Source: Undibacterium_A arcticum
Lineage (GTDB): Bacteria; Pseudomonadota; Gammaproteobacteria; Burkholderiales; Burkholderiaceae_D
Reading direction: 5' to 3' (one strand)
Assembly: GCF_042660705.1 (NCBI RefSeq)
Contig: NZ_JBHSUQ010000001.1
DNA: 64,000 nt
Shown here: one piece after another, positions 37,907 through 48,090 of the stretch
Layout of the letters: each line of letters opens with the position of its first letter
How positions within the stretch are numbered: the first letter of the stretch is position 1
Program-made: the position numbers and the translations under genes
The notes under the pieces: generated by a model
The model's database searches: none
Told to the model about the DNA's origin: nothing
Seen by the model: only the letters and a program-made list of their open reading frames with translations

Positions 37907-39923
37907 GTGGCAACTCTCTCATCACCTGGTATTGGTTCCGGGTTGGACGTCAATGGTATCGTTACCAAGTTGATGGCCGTTGAGTCACAGCCGTTAACAG
38001 CACTCGACAATAAAGAGGCCAGCTATCAGGCAAAATTGAGCGCGTTCGGCTCGTTGAGCGGCGCACTCGGGTCCTTCCAGAGCGCCTTGGCCGGATTGAC
38101 CTATCCCGCCAAGTTCCAGGCCGTAACCGCCACTTCAGCCGATACGACGATCATTACCGGCTCTGCCACCAGCAAGGCGATTGCCGGCACCTATAACGTC
38201 AACGTGACTCAGCTCGCGCAAGCGCAAACCATTGCGACCGCCGGACAAACCACCTCGGCGACCGCGATCGGCGATGGCATGGCGACCACACTGACATTTC
38301 AGTTCGGCGCCATCAGCGGCGGCACGTTGACGAACGGCGTGTATAGCGGCGCGGCCTTCAGCCAGGATGCCAATCAAGCCCGTGGAAGCGTTGTCATCGA
38401 TAGCTCGAATAACTCATTGCAAGGTATCCGCGATGCGGTCAACAAGGCAGGTATTGGCGTCACGGCGACCATCGTGTCCGACGGCAGCGCGACCCCGAAC
38501 CACCTGGTATTTACGTCGACCAAGACCGGCGCAAGCTCCAGCATGAAGATTAGTGTCGCACGCAATCCGCTCGATCCGGCCGATCCTTCGTTGGCAGACG
38601 TGCTGGCTTACGACCCCGCAGCAGCACAACAGATGACGCAAAGTAGTGCGGCACAAAGCACCAAACTGACGGTCAATGGCATCGATGTCACTAGCTCGAC
38701 ATCGACCGTTAACGAAGCAATTCAGGGCGTCACGCTCAGTGCGGCCAAGATCGGCAGCACCACCATTTCGGTTGTCCAAGACAGTACGGCGGTGAAATAC
38801 AGCATTAATTCGTTCGTAAAAACGTATAACGATCTGGATAGCACCATTAAAGGTCTGACCGGATACGATCCGAAGACGCAGAAGGCTGGGTTATTGAACG
38901 GTGATTCGACTGTGCGCGAGATCCAGACCCAGATCCGAAACATGCTTTCGTCGAAACTGAGCGATTCGGGTAGCGGCTTGGCCACCCTGTCCCAAATTGG
39001 TTTATCTTTCAATAAAGATGGCTCAATGGCACTGGACTCGACCAAGCTCCAAACCGCCATCACGAGCAACATTGGCGGAATTGGCAGCCTGTTTGCCACC
39101 GTGGGAACAACATCAGACAGTCTGGTCAGTTTCGTCAGCTCAACGTCGGCGACACAACCCGGCAGTAATGCGATCAATATCAGCACATTGGCAAGCCAGG
39201 GTACGCTCACCGGTTCGGCAGCACCCGCGAACCTGACAATTACCGCGGGCAGCAATGATCAATTGGAATTGGTGGTTGATGGCGTCAGCACGACGATCAA
39301 GCTGGCGCCGAGCACCTACACCGCGAATGGCTTGGTCGCCGCGCTGCAGTCTTCGATTAACGGCGCGACTGCCTTCTCGTCGGCGGGAATCGCCGTCAGT
39401 GTCAGCGTCGACGGCAGCGGAAATGAGTGTCACCTCGAATCGATATGGCTCTGCCTCCAACGTGGGCGCGACCGGCAATGGCTTGAGTAATTTGCTGGGT
39501 ACACCAGTGGCCGCTGCCGGTATTGATGTAGCTGGCACCATCAACGGGCTCGCTGCCACGGGCTCTGGCCAGACCCTCAGCGGAGCATTAGGATCCGCGA
39601 CAGAGGGACTCAAACTGCAGGTTACCGGTGGACTAACCGGCCCGCGCGGCAGTATCAATATGTCACAAGGCTATGCGTACAAATTGAACAAGTTGGTCGA
39701 TAACTATGTCGGGAGCGCGGGACTGATCGCCGGAAAATCCAAAGGCATCAATAGCAGCATCGACAGTATTGGAAAATCCCGCGATAGTTTGAACCTCAGA
39801 TTGGCGGCCATCGAAAAGCGTTATCGCGCCCAGTTCAACGCCCTCGACGCTGCAATTAGCAGTATGAACTCGACCAGTACGTTCCTGACACAGCAGTTAG
39901 CGCAACTGAGCAGTCTCAAATAG
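37907..39923 (+). CDS. fliD: Flagellar filament cap protein (GTG start, one frame break)
   Basis: FliD caps the growing filament and folds flagellin. The start is GTG 37907 with a strong AGGAGG 4 bp upstream; the protein begins MATLSSPGIGSGLDVNGIVTKLM. Its N-terminal FliD domain (LTALDNKEASYQAKLSAFGSLSG) and C-terminal domain (LNKLVDNYVGSAGLIAGKSKG ... FLTQQLAQLSSLK) are in different frames. The break is at the A run 39421-39423; two extra A or one fewer repairs it to about 672 residues. It heads an operon fliD-fliS-fliT-fliK-like-flhX-ycgR. Confidence 0.93.
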
Positions 39924-39957
39924 TCCGCCGCCACAGATAAGATAAAGGAAACCGTCA

Positions 39958-40467
39958 ATGTTTGGATCGACACGCAACGGAGCAAACGCCTACGCCAAGG
40001 TCGGGATTGAGACCGGCGTGGTATCTGCCAGTCCACATAAGCTGACTGCCATGCTATTTGATGGCGCAACCATGGCCGTGGTGAGCGCCATACAGCAGAT
40101 GAAGTCTGGCAATATCCCCGCCAAAGGGCAAGCCATATCCAAAGCCATTCTGCTGATTGATAGTGGTCTACGCGCCAGTCTGGACAAGAAACTTGGCGGC
40201 GAAATAGCCGAGAATCTCGATGCTCTGTATGAGTACATGAGCCACCAACTATTGCTGGCGAACCTGCATAACCAGCCGGAACGATTGGAAGAGGTTCACG
40301 GCTTGCTGTCGGATTTGAAAGCGACCTGGGATGCGATCGGCGTTACGACCAACACCATCAGCGCAACCACGACCGATGCCCCGGCCACGCCGACCGCATC
40401 GTCGTTGCCAAAATCTTCTGCGTACGACGCGCTCGCGCCACGTTCAGTTAACTTTATGACTGCTTAA
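39958..40467 (+). CDS. fliS: Flagellin export chaperone
   Basis: FliS binds the C-terminus of flagellin in the cytoplasm and prevents early polymerisation. The 169-residue protein has the family pattern NAYAKVGIETGVVSASPHKLTAMLFDGA, LLIDSGLRASLDKKLGGEIAENLDALYEYMSHQLL. The C-terminal tail (from about residue 130) is Thr/Ala-rich, longer than E. coli FliS and probably disordered. It lies 34 bp after fliD and 2 bp before fliT. Confidence 0.95.
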   Translation: MFGSTRNGANAYAKVGIETGVVSASPHKLTAMLFDGATMAVVSAIQQMKSGNIPAKGQAISKAILLIDSGLRASLDKKLGGEIAENLDALYEYMSHQLLLANLHNQPERLEEVHGLLSDLKATWDAIGVTTNTISATTTDAPATPTASSLPKSSAYDALAPRSVNFMTA

Positions 40468-40469
40468 AC

Positions 40470-40799
40470 ATGAATAGCGAAGAAATCATCAGCCTCTATG
40501 AAACGGTCGCGCAATTGAGTGAGCAGATGCTTGCCGCAGCACGTTCGGCCGATTGGGAACGATTGGTGACGCTCGAATCCGACTGCGCCAATCATGTTCA
40601 AATGCTACAGTGCGGTGAACCGGTTGCGGCGCTGTCCGGCACGATCCGGGAAAAGAAGGTCAGAATCATCCGCAAGATCCTGGCGGATGACCGCGAAATT
40701 CGCATTATCACCGAACCCTGGATGGCCGAGCTGTCGTCGTTGATGAACAGTGCCGGGACAGAACGCAAGCTGTCCAGAGTGTACGGCGCCAACCAGTAA
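40470..40799 (+). CDS. fliT: FliT-like flagellar chaperone
   Basis: The 109-residue, mostly helical protein begins MNSEEIISLYETVAQLSEQMLAAARSADWERL. Charged C-terminal helices end in RKLSRVYGANQ. Size, helix pattern and position after fliS match FliT, the chaperone of the cap protein FliD that in enterics also antagonises FlhDC. The sequence of this family is weakly conserved, so the call rests partly on context. Confidence 0.85.
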   Translation: MNSEEIISLYETVAQLSEQMLAAARSADWERLVTLESDCANHVQMLQCGEPVAALSGTIREKKVRIIRKILADDREIRIITEPWMAELSSLMNSAGTERKLSRVYGANQ

Positions 40800-40810
40800 G
40801 GTAGACCAAC

Positions 40811-41938
40811 ATGCTGCCACGGGTGGATAACTCCATCAGGCCCGTGACCTCGATCGAGGCACCGGCCGCCACGGTGGTCGTCGGCGATCCGCGCCAGCAG
40901 GCATTGCAGCGCTCGACCCAGCTGGTCATCGGCCGGCAACTGCAAGGCGAAATTTTGTCACGCCTGAATGACGGGTCCTTCCTGGTCAAAATTGGTGGTA
41001 CCGCGGCACGTATGATGCTGCCGGCCGACACCCGCATCGGCAGCTCGTTGCCGATGACCCTGGTATCGACCGAGCCGCGTCCGGTATTCCTGCTTGGCGC
41101 TGATGCGTCTGCTGCCGTTTTAGCCGCCGAGCTAGCGGCACATCCGGCGGAACTTCTTCCTACAATTGCACAGCAATCCGGCACGGCCAGCAGTGCAGTC
41201 GGCAAGGCAACGCTGGATTCCTACCTATTCCACCAAACAGATTTGAGCGGCGCCGAATCCGGCGCGTCCAGCACGACGCTTAGCAGCGCCGGGCGCCTGA
41301 TCGACAGTCTGCTGCATGCGGTCCAACAAGGCGGCGCGCCGACTGCAGTGCTGGGCAAGTCGCCGTTGGTCAATGCGCCGACGGTCGGTGCCGACCGCAT
41401 CGCCGAAGCCTTGCATGGTGCGGTCGCGACCAGCGGACTGTTTTACGAATCGCATGTCGTTGAGTGGGCCGATGGCAAGCGTGAGATGAGCGACCTGCTG
41501 CGCGAGCCCCAGACCCAGCTGGGCAATTCCGTTTCCAACGACACCAAGACGACGGCTTCGATCGGCAACGAGGCAGCACAGTTGATCAATGCGCAACTTA
41601 ACACACTGGAACACCAGCGTCTGCAATGGCAGGGCGAAGTCTGGCCCGGTCAGCGCATGGATTGGCAAGTCAGTCAGGACGCACCTGAAGGCGGCGACCG
41701 CGATGGTCCGGAACTGCAATCATGGCAAAGCGCGGTGCGCTTCGAGCTGCCCGGATTGGGCGTCGTCTCGGCCACAATTCACCTGCTCGGCGAGAACCTG
41801 CATATCCAGCTGCGCACCGCGACCGAGACCACGGCGACTGCCTTGCGCGATCACAGCCAGCAATTGGCGGACGCGCTTGGTGCCGCCGGTTCGCCACTGG
41901 ATTCCTTGACGGTAAAGCAGGATGAGTGCGCAGGATGA
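40811..41938 (+). CDS. FliK-like hook-length control protein (first paralog)
   Basis: The 375-residue protein has an N-terminal beta-rich segment (GRQLQGEILSRLNDGSFLVKIGGTAARMMLPADTRIG) and a C-terminal FliK-type domain (WQSAVRFELPGLGVVSATIHLLGENLHIQLR). It is distinct from the classical fliK at 54.6 kb. It is followed by an overlapping FlhB C-terminus paralog, suggesting a dedicated ruler/switch pair. It may control export switching for a different substrate or act redundantly. The start is ATG 40811. Confidence 0.8.
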   Translation: MLPRVDNSIRPVTSIEAPAATVVVGDPRQQALQRSTQLVIGRQLQGEILSRLNDGSFLVKIGGTAARMMLPADTRIGSSLPMTLVSTEPRPVFLLGADASAAVLAAELAAHPAELLPTIAQQSGTASSAVGKATLDSYLFHQTDLSGAESGASSTTLSSAGRLIDSLLHAVQQGGAPTAVLGKSPLVNAPTVGADRIAEALHGAVATSGLFYESHVVEWADGKREMSDLLREPQTQLGNSVSNDTKTTASIGNEAAQLINAQLNTLEHQRLQWQGEVWPGQRMDWQVSQDAPEGGDRDGPELQSWQSAVRFELPGLGVVSATIHLLGENLHIQLRTATETTATALRDHSQQLADALGAAGSPLDSLTVKQDECAG

Positions 41939-42243
41939 GCGAGCCTAAATTGCAACATGCAGTCGCGCTGGCCTATCAGACCAATGATGCGGCGCCGAAG
42001 ATCGTTGCCAAGGGTCGCGGACTGATCGCCGACGAAATCATCGCGCGCGCAAAGGAACATGGCGTGTTCGTGCATGAATCCAAAGAACTGGTCGCGCTGC
42101 TGATGCAGGTCGAACTCGACCAGCATATCCCGCCGGCCCTGTATCGCGCCGTTGCGGAACTGCTGGCCTGGCTATATCATATTGAGGCTGCGCAAAAAAG
42201 TGACAGTTTGAATTTGCCACCTCCTCCCAAATCCCTCAAATAG
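41935..42243 (+). CDS. FlhB C-terminal domain paralog (FlhX/EscU-type)
   Basis: The 102-residue protein corresponds only to the cytoplasmic domain of the export switch FlhB: KLQHAVALAYQTNDAAPKIVAKGRGLIADEIIARAKEHGVFVHES ... ELDQHIPPALYRAVAELLAWLY. The autocleavage motif NPTH of true FlhB is not present; the position reads TNDAAP. Its ATG overlaps the stop of the FliK-like gene (ATGA), so the two are translationally coupled. FlhX proteins can partly replace the FlhB C-domain in some bacteria. Confidence 0.85.
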   Translation: MSEPKLQHAVALAYQTNDAAPKIVAKGRGLIADEIIARAKEHGVFVHESKELVALLMQVELDQHIPPALYRAVAELLAWLYHIEAAQKSDSLNLPPPPKSLK

Positions 42244-42252
42244 CTGCCCGTG

Positions 42253-43008
42253 ATGCAATCAGATAACAACGATTTGGGAACAGAAGTCCAGAATCATTAT
42301 CAGGTCCAGTCGCGACGTGAAATCCTGGCCATTCTGCGCAATCTCGCGGAAAAAAATCAGTTGGTCAGCGTCAGTATCGACAATGGTGCAGAAGTGGCGG
42401 TTACTACCATTCTGGAAGTAGACAATGACGCCGTGATTCTCGACTGTGCGCCTGATCCGGGGTTGAATCAACGCATCATCGCAGCCGATCATATTTCGTT
42501 CGAAACTTCGCTCGACAAGATCCGCATCGTGTTTTCAGCCGCTGAGGCAGAGTCATGCGAGCATGAAGGTCGGCCCGCCATTGCCATCGGCATACCGGCC
42601 AGCCTGATCCGCCTGCAGCGGCGCGAATACTATCGCATCAATACACCGGTCACCAATCCCCTGCGCTGCACCATTCCGCTGCCGGAAGAACTAGGTGGCG
42701 GCGCATACACGATGTCGTTGGTCGACATCAGCTGCGGTGGCATCGCGGTACTGGATGACAAGAAGACGCTCGACAAGACCATCGGTCGCAATTATCAAAA
42801 TTGCCGGGTCGATATTCTGGGGATTGGCACCATCGTCGTGACGCTACAGATCCGCAGTTCGCAGGATATGACGCTATTGAACGGGAAAGTGAACCGGCGC
42901 CTCGGATGCCAGTTCATCGATCTGCCGAATTCGATGCTGACCGTGGTGCAGCGTTACATCATGAAGCTGGAGAGGGAGCGCAATTCGAAGGCAACAGGTC
43001 TCGGCTAG
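42253..43008 (+). CDS. ycgR: Flagellar brake protein, PilZ c-di-GMP receptor
   Basis: YcgR binds c-di-GMP and slows the flagellar motor. The 251-residue protein has the N-terminal YcgR domain (SRREILAILRNLAEKNQLVSVSIDNG) and a C-terminal PilZ domain with the c-di-GMP motifs RLQRREYYRI and DISCGG. The start is ATG 42253. It closes the fliD operon, placing c-di-GMP braking with late flagellar genes. Confidence 0.93.
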   Translation: MQSDNNDLGTEVQNHYQVQSRREILAILRNLAEKNQLVSVSIDNGAEVAVTTILEVDNDAVILDCAPDPGLNQRIIAADHISFETSLDKIRIVFSAAEAESCEHEGRPAIAIGIPASLIRLQRREYYRINTPVTNPLRCTIPLPEELGGGAYTMSLVDISCGGIAVLDDKKTLDKTIGRNYQNCRVDILGIGTIVVTLQIRSSQDMTLLNGKVNRRLGCQFIDLPNSMLTVVQRYIMKLERERNSKATGLG

Positions 43009-43248
43009 GACCCTGAGTGCATTCGTTACCCAGGTTTAAAGTCGAACATCGAAGTTAATTCCGGTCCGGTATGGCGGAAGATTCACGTGTCACTCGGATC
43101 CCGTGCCGCGTTCGGCACATTGGTAAATGTGCGTAAAGCGCTGCCAGCACAATAGGCAGGCGAGGTGCCGAAACCGAGAGATCCCGATACCAGTGGAGCC
43201 GCCACGCTTCAATCGAAACGTTCGTATCAATGCGGCCGAATCGCCACA

Positions 43249-44605
43249 TTAATTGCGACGGAAAACAGGAACGGCAATTTGAACGCAGAGGCCTCCCTTA
43301 GAGAGGTTAAAGGCTCTTATACTCCCGCTATGCGCTTCGATGATCCGTCTCGCAATGGCAAGCCCCAATCCATGACCGCCTGGATTGCCGTCTGCTTTGC
43401 TGCCACGGAAATGGCTTGAAAATTGAATTGAGCTCTGCCTCAGGCACGCCCGGGCCGTGGTCCGAAATGGATATCTTCAGCATGTCATTCTCGGAGTCTC
43501 TGTTGACCTTTACATAAACGGCGCAGCCTTGGTGAGTATGTTGGATTGCATTGCGGACCACATTCTCGATCGCTCGATGTAACAGCTCAGCGCTACCTTT
43601 AATGATGGCCCCGGATTCGCCTGAAAAATAAAATCTCTTCTTCGCTGATTCTGCCTCGAATTGCGCGCTATCTACAATGTCATCGAGTACTTCATCGATA
43701 CAGACTTCTGCATCGAGCACCCCGATTTCACTGGTTTCCAGCCTCGACAAAGTCAGCAGCTCTCCTATCAGCCGGTCCATACGAATGATTTCACTATCGA
43801 TCCGGTCTAACATATCTTTCGTTTTTTCCGGCTGCTGCCTTGCCAGCCCGGCGGCTGCCTGCATCCTTGCCATCGGCGACCGCAGTTCGTGTGAAACATC
43901 ATGAAGCAGGCGTCGCTGACCATCCATTAGGACGCGCAGTTGCGCAGCCATGCGGTCGAACTCACGTAGCAGATCGGCCAATTCGTCTTTCCGCTTTGCT
44001 ACGGCATTTGCAACGCCGACGCGCAGGTTCCCGGACGCTACAGCCTGAAAAGCAGACCGCAGGCTGCGGATCGGTCGCGACAAGTAGTGGGCAAGAAGGG
44101 CGGCGACAATCAGGCTCGCAAGCAAGTGGGCCACCAGCGGCTCAGTCGGGAGAAGTTTCGATCCGTGGGGAGGCCGTGGGCCAGTATCCATCGGCCTGGT
44201 CAGCTTTTGTGCTGCATCAACAAACAACAGATAACTATGTCCGTCAGCCAGTGTTATCCGGCGAACACCGTCGGCATTTTCTCGTTGATGAGATTTTGCC
44301 TGCGCCCGTTGCAATGCGGCGGGATCCACTGTTCTTCCAAGGAGTTCACGATTATTTTCATCTACGACTACCAATTCGTGTCTCGTCGTATCGTCCATGA
44401 GCTTCCGCAGCGCCATGGGTCCTCCGTACTGAAGGGCCGTCGCGGCCGATTCAATCAAGAGATTGGCCGACCGATCCGCTACCGCGTTGGGCCGGTTGTC
44501 GCCTTCAAAACCCTGTTTCAGCTCGACCGCGACCATCACCGACATGGTGCCGATGATCTGGGCTATCCAGATGACAATGAAGAACTTCCAAAATAACCGA
44601 CCCAT
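43249..44605 (-). CDS. cpxA: CpxA-like sensor histidine kinase (one frame break)
   Basis: This kinase of about 452 residues has TM1 (FFIVIWIAQIIGTMSVMVAV), a periplasmic domain, TM2 (LLASLIVAALLAHYL) and HAMP. The phospho-histidine is in HDVSHELRSPMARMQ, with N-box NVVRNAIQHT and ATP-lid region. The simple frame is wrong after LNSIFKPF. Two extra T (or one fewer) in the coding-strand run at 43409-43411 restore FFRGSKADG, GHGLGLAIARRIIEAHSGSI and the end PVFRRN at 43249. The partner regulator and its Cpx-type box support the CpxA assignment. Confidence 0.88.
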
Positions 44606-44612
44606 GCCTTAT

Positions 44613-45299
44613 CTACTTCTTGATGAATTGGTAACCGAACCGGAAAACCGTCTGAAGACACGACCTGCCGTCTTCCAATCGGCCTAACTTACGACGAAGG
44701 CTGCTCAAATGAACGTCGATGTTTCGATCATAGGGGGTAAGCGAACGGCCTAATCCTTGTTCGGAAAGTTCGTTCTTGCTCACCGGGCGGCCTGCATTCC
44801 GGACCAGCACTTCGAGTAGACTAAATTCCGTGCTGGTTAGCTCAACGGGCCGTCCCTCCCATTCAACCTGCCGTCGCTCGGGCCACAAGGTCAATAGGTC
44901 GACGACTAGCGGGGCATCCAACGCCGGCTCCGGAGTGGAGGATTGGGTACGGCGGAGAATCGCACGTATTCTCGCCGTCAGTTCACGAGGCGTGCAGGGC
45001 TTGGCTACATAATCGTCTGCGCCAAGTTCCAGACCGGCAATACGATCCATGTCATCTCCCTTGGCGGTCAGCATCAGTACCGGTATCTGGCTTTCCGTGC
45101 GGATACACCTTAGGGTTTCCAGGCCATTCAGACGGGGCATCATTACGTCAAGCACGACTATCCTGTACTTTCCCGACAGCGCTTCCGTAACGCCCGTCTT
45201 TCCATCCTGCACCGCGACAACATCAAATCCTTCCAGGTGCAGGTAGTCCTTCAACATCAGGGAAAGTTCACTGTCGTCGTCAACTAACAAGACTTTCAT
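44613..45299 (-). CDS. cpxR: CpxR-like response regulator, OmpR family
   Basis: The 228-residue protein has a receiver domain (acidic pocket VDDD, phosphoacceptor Asp in VVLDVMMPRLNG, lysine in DDYVAKP) and an OmpR-type winged helix. The DNA-contact region LGRSLTPYDRNIDVHLSSLRRKLG closely resembles E. coli CpxR. It lies 7 bp upstream of the kinase gene. A GTAAA-N5-GTAAA site 79-93 bp before its ATG suggests autoregulation. Confidence 0.9.
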   Translation of the reverse strand: MKVLLVDDDSELSLMLKDYLHLEGFDVVAVQDGKTGVTEALSGKYRIVVLDVMMPRLNGLETLRCIRTESQIPVLMLTAKGDDMDRIAGLELGADDYVAKPCTPRELTARIRAILRRTQSSTPEPALDAPLVVDLLTLWPERRQVEWEGRPVELTSTEFSLLEVLVRNAGRPVSKNELSEQGLGRSLTPYDRNIDVHLSSLRRKLGRLEDGRSCLQTVFRFGYQFIKK

Positions 45300-45377
45300 C
45301 TGCTTCTCCGTCACGAAGAGACACTCATTACGTGATGGTATCAAGTGCCGTCCTGAAGAAATTTTCCAATACCGGTC

Positions 45378-45392
45378 TTTACCTAAATTTAC
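45378..45392 (-). promoter_or_regulatory. CpxR box (GTAAA-N5-GTAAA)
   Basis: Read on the minus strand, the sequence is GTAAA TTTAG GTAAA, an exact match to the published CpxR consensus, upstream of the cpxR-like gene. Confidence 0.8.
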
Positions 45393-45618
45393 ATCGTCAG
45401 ACGTTGTTTTTTAACGGGAAAGTTGGATACTAAAAGTGTCTTCTTCACAGGCTGCGCATTACTGTTTTTTCTCGAACACGCCGCCCGGCCTGGCTCCGAA
45501 AATTGATTGAGGGGGAAGGCGCCACCAGTTGCTTTGTCAAAGCCCTTTACGCAACCCATCTGGAATTCGCGTAGGACGTAACGCTACTCACGAATCACAC
45601 GGCTTCGCCTAGACGGAA

Positions 45619-45640
45619 CATGTCGATTGCAAGCGACATG
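45619..45640. promoter_or_regulatory. Inverted repeat upstream of the peroxidase gene
   Basis: CATGTCG and CGACATG form a perfect 7-bp inverted repeat with an 8-bp spacer, 86-107 bp before the peroxidase start. It is a candidate operator; no regulator is known. Confidence 0.4.
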
Positions 45641-45725
45641 CCGGCCACTTTACAGCAGCACCGCGTACGAAATTGCGCTAACCGCAGGAATGTTGCTTGT
45701 GGTTTTAGCACAGGAGATCTAGATC

Positions 45726-47679
45726 ATGTATCGGTTTCAAGCTCGCGCGACCATTAACAGACGTTTATTGACCCATTTAGTCAACATTCTATCCCCTCAC
45801 TACTACACTTATCGCGATCCAGCCATTCATGGTAGGGCTTCCATGAATCATCGTCCGTTTCTTCTGCAAACTGACGCAATTGGTCAAACGATCATTAAGA
45901 CGGCTTTCGTAGTGCTGATGGGTGCAGTGTTTGGCGTACCCGTAACAGAGGCCCAAGAGCCAACTCCAGCAGTCACGTCCACTCCGCCAGTTTCCCTCAA
46001 GACCGTTCCGACACCGGGCCCATCCCAAGCGATCCTTGATGCGTACGTGCAGGACAAGAAGGCCGTCGTTCAACTTGGCAAGGCGCTCTTCTGGGATACG
46101 AAGGTAGGAAGCGATAATAAAACCTCATGCGCCACTTGCCACTTCCATGCCGGCGCCGATAATCGCACCAAGAATCAGCTTAGCCCAGGGCTCTTGGCAA
46201 ATGACAAAACATTCCAGTTGGGCGGGCCGAACTACGCGTTGAAGGCGAGTGACTTTCCTTTAACGAAGCATGCTGACGTCAACGATGCGGCCTCGCGCAT
46301 CAGCGACATAAATGACGTGGTCGGATCGCAGGGCGTTTTCGCGACTGCCTTTGCTGATACGAACGCATCAGGTGCGCCTGACGCCTGCACTGCGGTATCC
46401 GATGCGGTTGGTCATGGGCTCAGGATTCAACGTCAACGGCGTCAATACGCGGCGGGTGGAACCTCGCAATACGCCGACGGTCATAAACGCGACGTTCAAT
46501 TTCCGCAACTTTTGGGATGGCCGGGCTAATAACATGTTTAATGGGGGCGATCCATTTGGGATGAGAAACCCTAACATCCTCGTCTGGAAATTGGAACACG
46601 GCGTACTCAGACAAATCAAGGTGGCGATTCCAACCTCTGCGCTATCGTCCCAAGCGTCAGGCCCGCCATTGAGCGAGAACGAAATGAGCTGTAAAAACCG
46701 TACGTTTGCAAATGTTGGGAGAAAGCTGCTGGGCAACCAAGCTTTGGCCGACCAGGTCATCTCTGCCACGGACAGTGTTCTCGGCTCCATGGCAGCCAGC
46801 AGACCCACCTATGCATCGCTCGTCAAGACAGCCTTTCGGTCCGAATATTGGAGTTCGCCCTCGATCATGACTATCCCGGTGGCCCACGCTCGACAATTTG
46901 GAACAATGGACCTGGCAAATAGCCGCCACTCCAATCAACCTCGGACAGTGCAAATGGACGGTGAGGTTACCCAGATGGAGGCCAATTTCGGAATGTTTTT
47001 TGGGTTCGCGGTTCAAAGCTATCTAGCTACGCTGGTCGCCGACGATACGCCGTTCGACCGATATGCGGAGGGTGACAGCAGCGCGTTGAACGCGCAACAG
47101 ATACGCGGCTTTGAACTCTTTCGCGGACCCGCCCAGTGCATCCACTGTCACGCGAATGCTGAACTCACCAGCGCTTCGACCCACAATTTTGATACCGACG
47201 TACGACTCGACCAAAGGACAGGGGCGAACAACCAGCAGATTTTCCGCTACGACAATGGCTTCTTTAATACCGGCGTGCGTCCGACCGCGGAAGATCTTGG
47301 CGTCGGCGGACTGGATCCGTTCGGCAATCCGCTTTCAGAAACCCGGATGTCCCAACTCCGTCGTACCAATTTGCTTGGCAACGATTTCCATGAGGCTGCG
47401 GTTGATCCGAACGCACTGACCGCCGTCGATGGCGCGTTCAAGACGCCGGGACTGCGTAATGTAGAGTTCACCGGGCCCTACTTCCATAACGGGGGAAAAT
47501 CCACATTAATGCAGGTAGTTGATTTCTATAACCGCGGCGGCGATTTTGCCAAGGACAATCAACCGACTCCCGACCCGACCATCAAGCCGCTTGGTTTGAC
47601 CGAGAAGCAAAAGCAGGATCTCGTGGCTTTCCTTCTAGCTTTGAGTGATGACCGGGTAGCTCACGAAAGCACCATTTGA
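45726..47679 (+). CDS. Di-heme cytochrome c peroxidase/MauG family protein (one frame break)
   Basis: This secreted di-heme protein of about 651 residues has one heme site in CATCH (residues near 136-140) and a second in CIHCH in the C-terminal half, with the family segments RNTPTVINATFNFRNFWDGRANN and AFKTPGLRNVEFTGPYFHNGGKS. It is much longer than classic 330-residue CcpA enzymes. The frame changes near 46426-46427 (GLRI to FNVNGVNTRR); two extra T or one fewer repairs it. The hydrophobic export signal lies at residues 55-77 of the form started at 45726, so ATG 45843 is an alternative. It probably reduces peroxide in the periplasm. Confidence 0.85.
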
Positions 47680-48090
47680 TCATCCATCCATCTGCGTCCC
47701 AAATGGACACCAAGGTGATCAGAATTCGGTAAATGCAGACAAATCCGGACATGCGATCGACATCATGAAGTGCATTCCGGAGGTGGGTGCCCGAGGAACG
47801 AAGGAACGAGTCTCAACGTTCCTCAATCTGGACCCATTCCAGCGATAGTACTCACCGACCGATATGGTCCTCGGAACGCAAGCGATTATCAACTTACGGC
47901 GTAGCGGCAGGCAAGTAGAAGACGTAAACATGGATATACGATTAATCATTTCTTTGAGTAAGCAAAGAGAGTACGCGGAGCAGGTGCCTCCTATCCAGCC
48001 AGCATGTCCGCAAATTCGCAACGCATTGCCGGCGAGCCAAGTCCCGGTTATTTGCCCAGGTTGACAACCCAATCACGAAAGGTTCCTGCG
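47680..48090. other. Intergenic region after the peroxidase gene
   Basis: This 411-bp stretch has no gene I can support. A 117-codon open frame exists on the minus strand (47719-48072) with an odd Cys/Met/Trp-rich composition. It is either non-coding or a decayed fragment. Confidence 0.5.

Larger units (their letters stand above)
45300..45725. other. Divergent control region between cpxR and the cytochrome c peroxidase
   Basis: This 426-bp region has no credible gene. It contains a perfect CpxR-type box near cpxR and a 7-bp inverted repeat near the peroxidase gene. An AGGAGA ribosome site lies just before the peroxidase ATG at 45726. Confidence 0.7.

Noticed and set aside
43317..43325. GGAGTATAA match on the minus strand
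   Set aside because: Lies inside the restored cpxA C-terminus (HSGSIRAF) and has no partner box 53 bp away; a coding coincidence.
47719..48072. 117-codon minus-strand frame after the peroxidase gene
   Set aside because: Odd composition, no ribosome site, no recognisable family; possibly a decayed fragment but not supportable as a gene.
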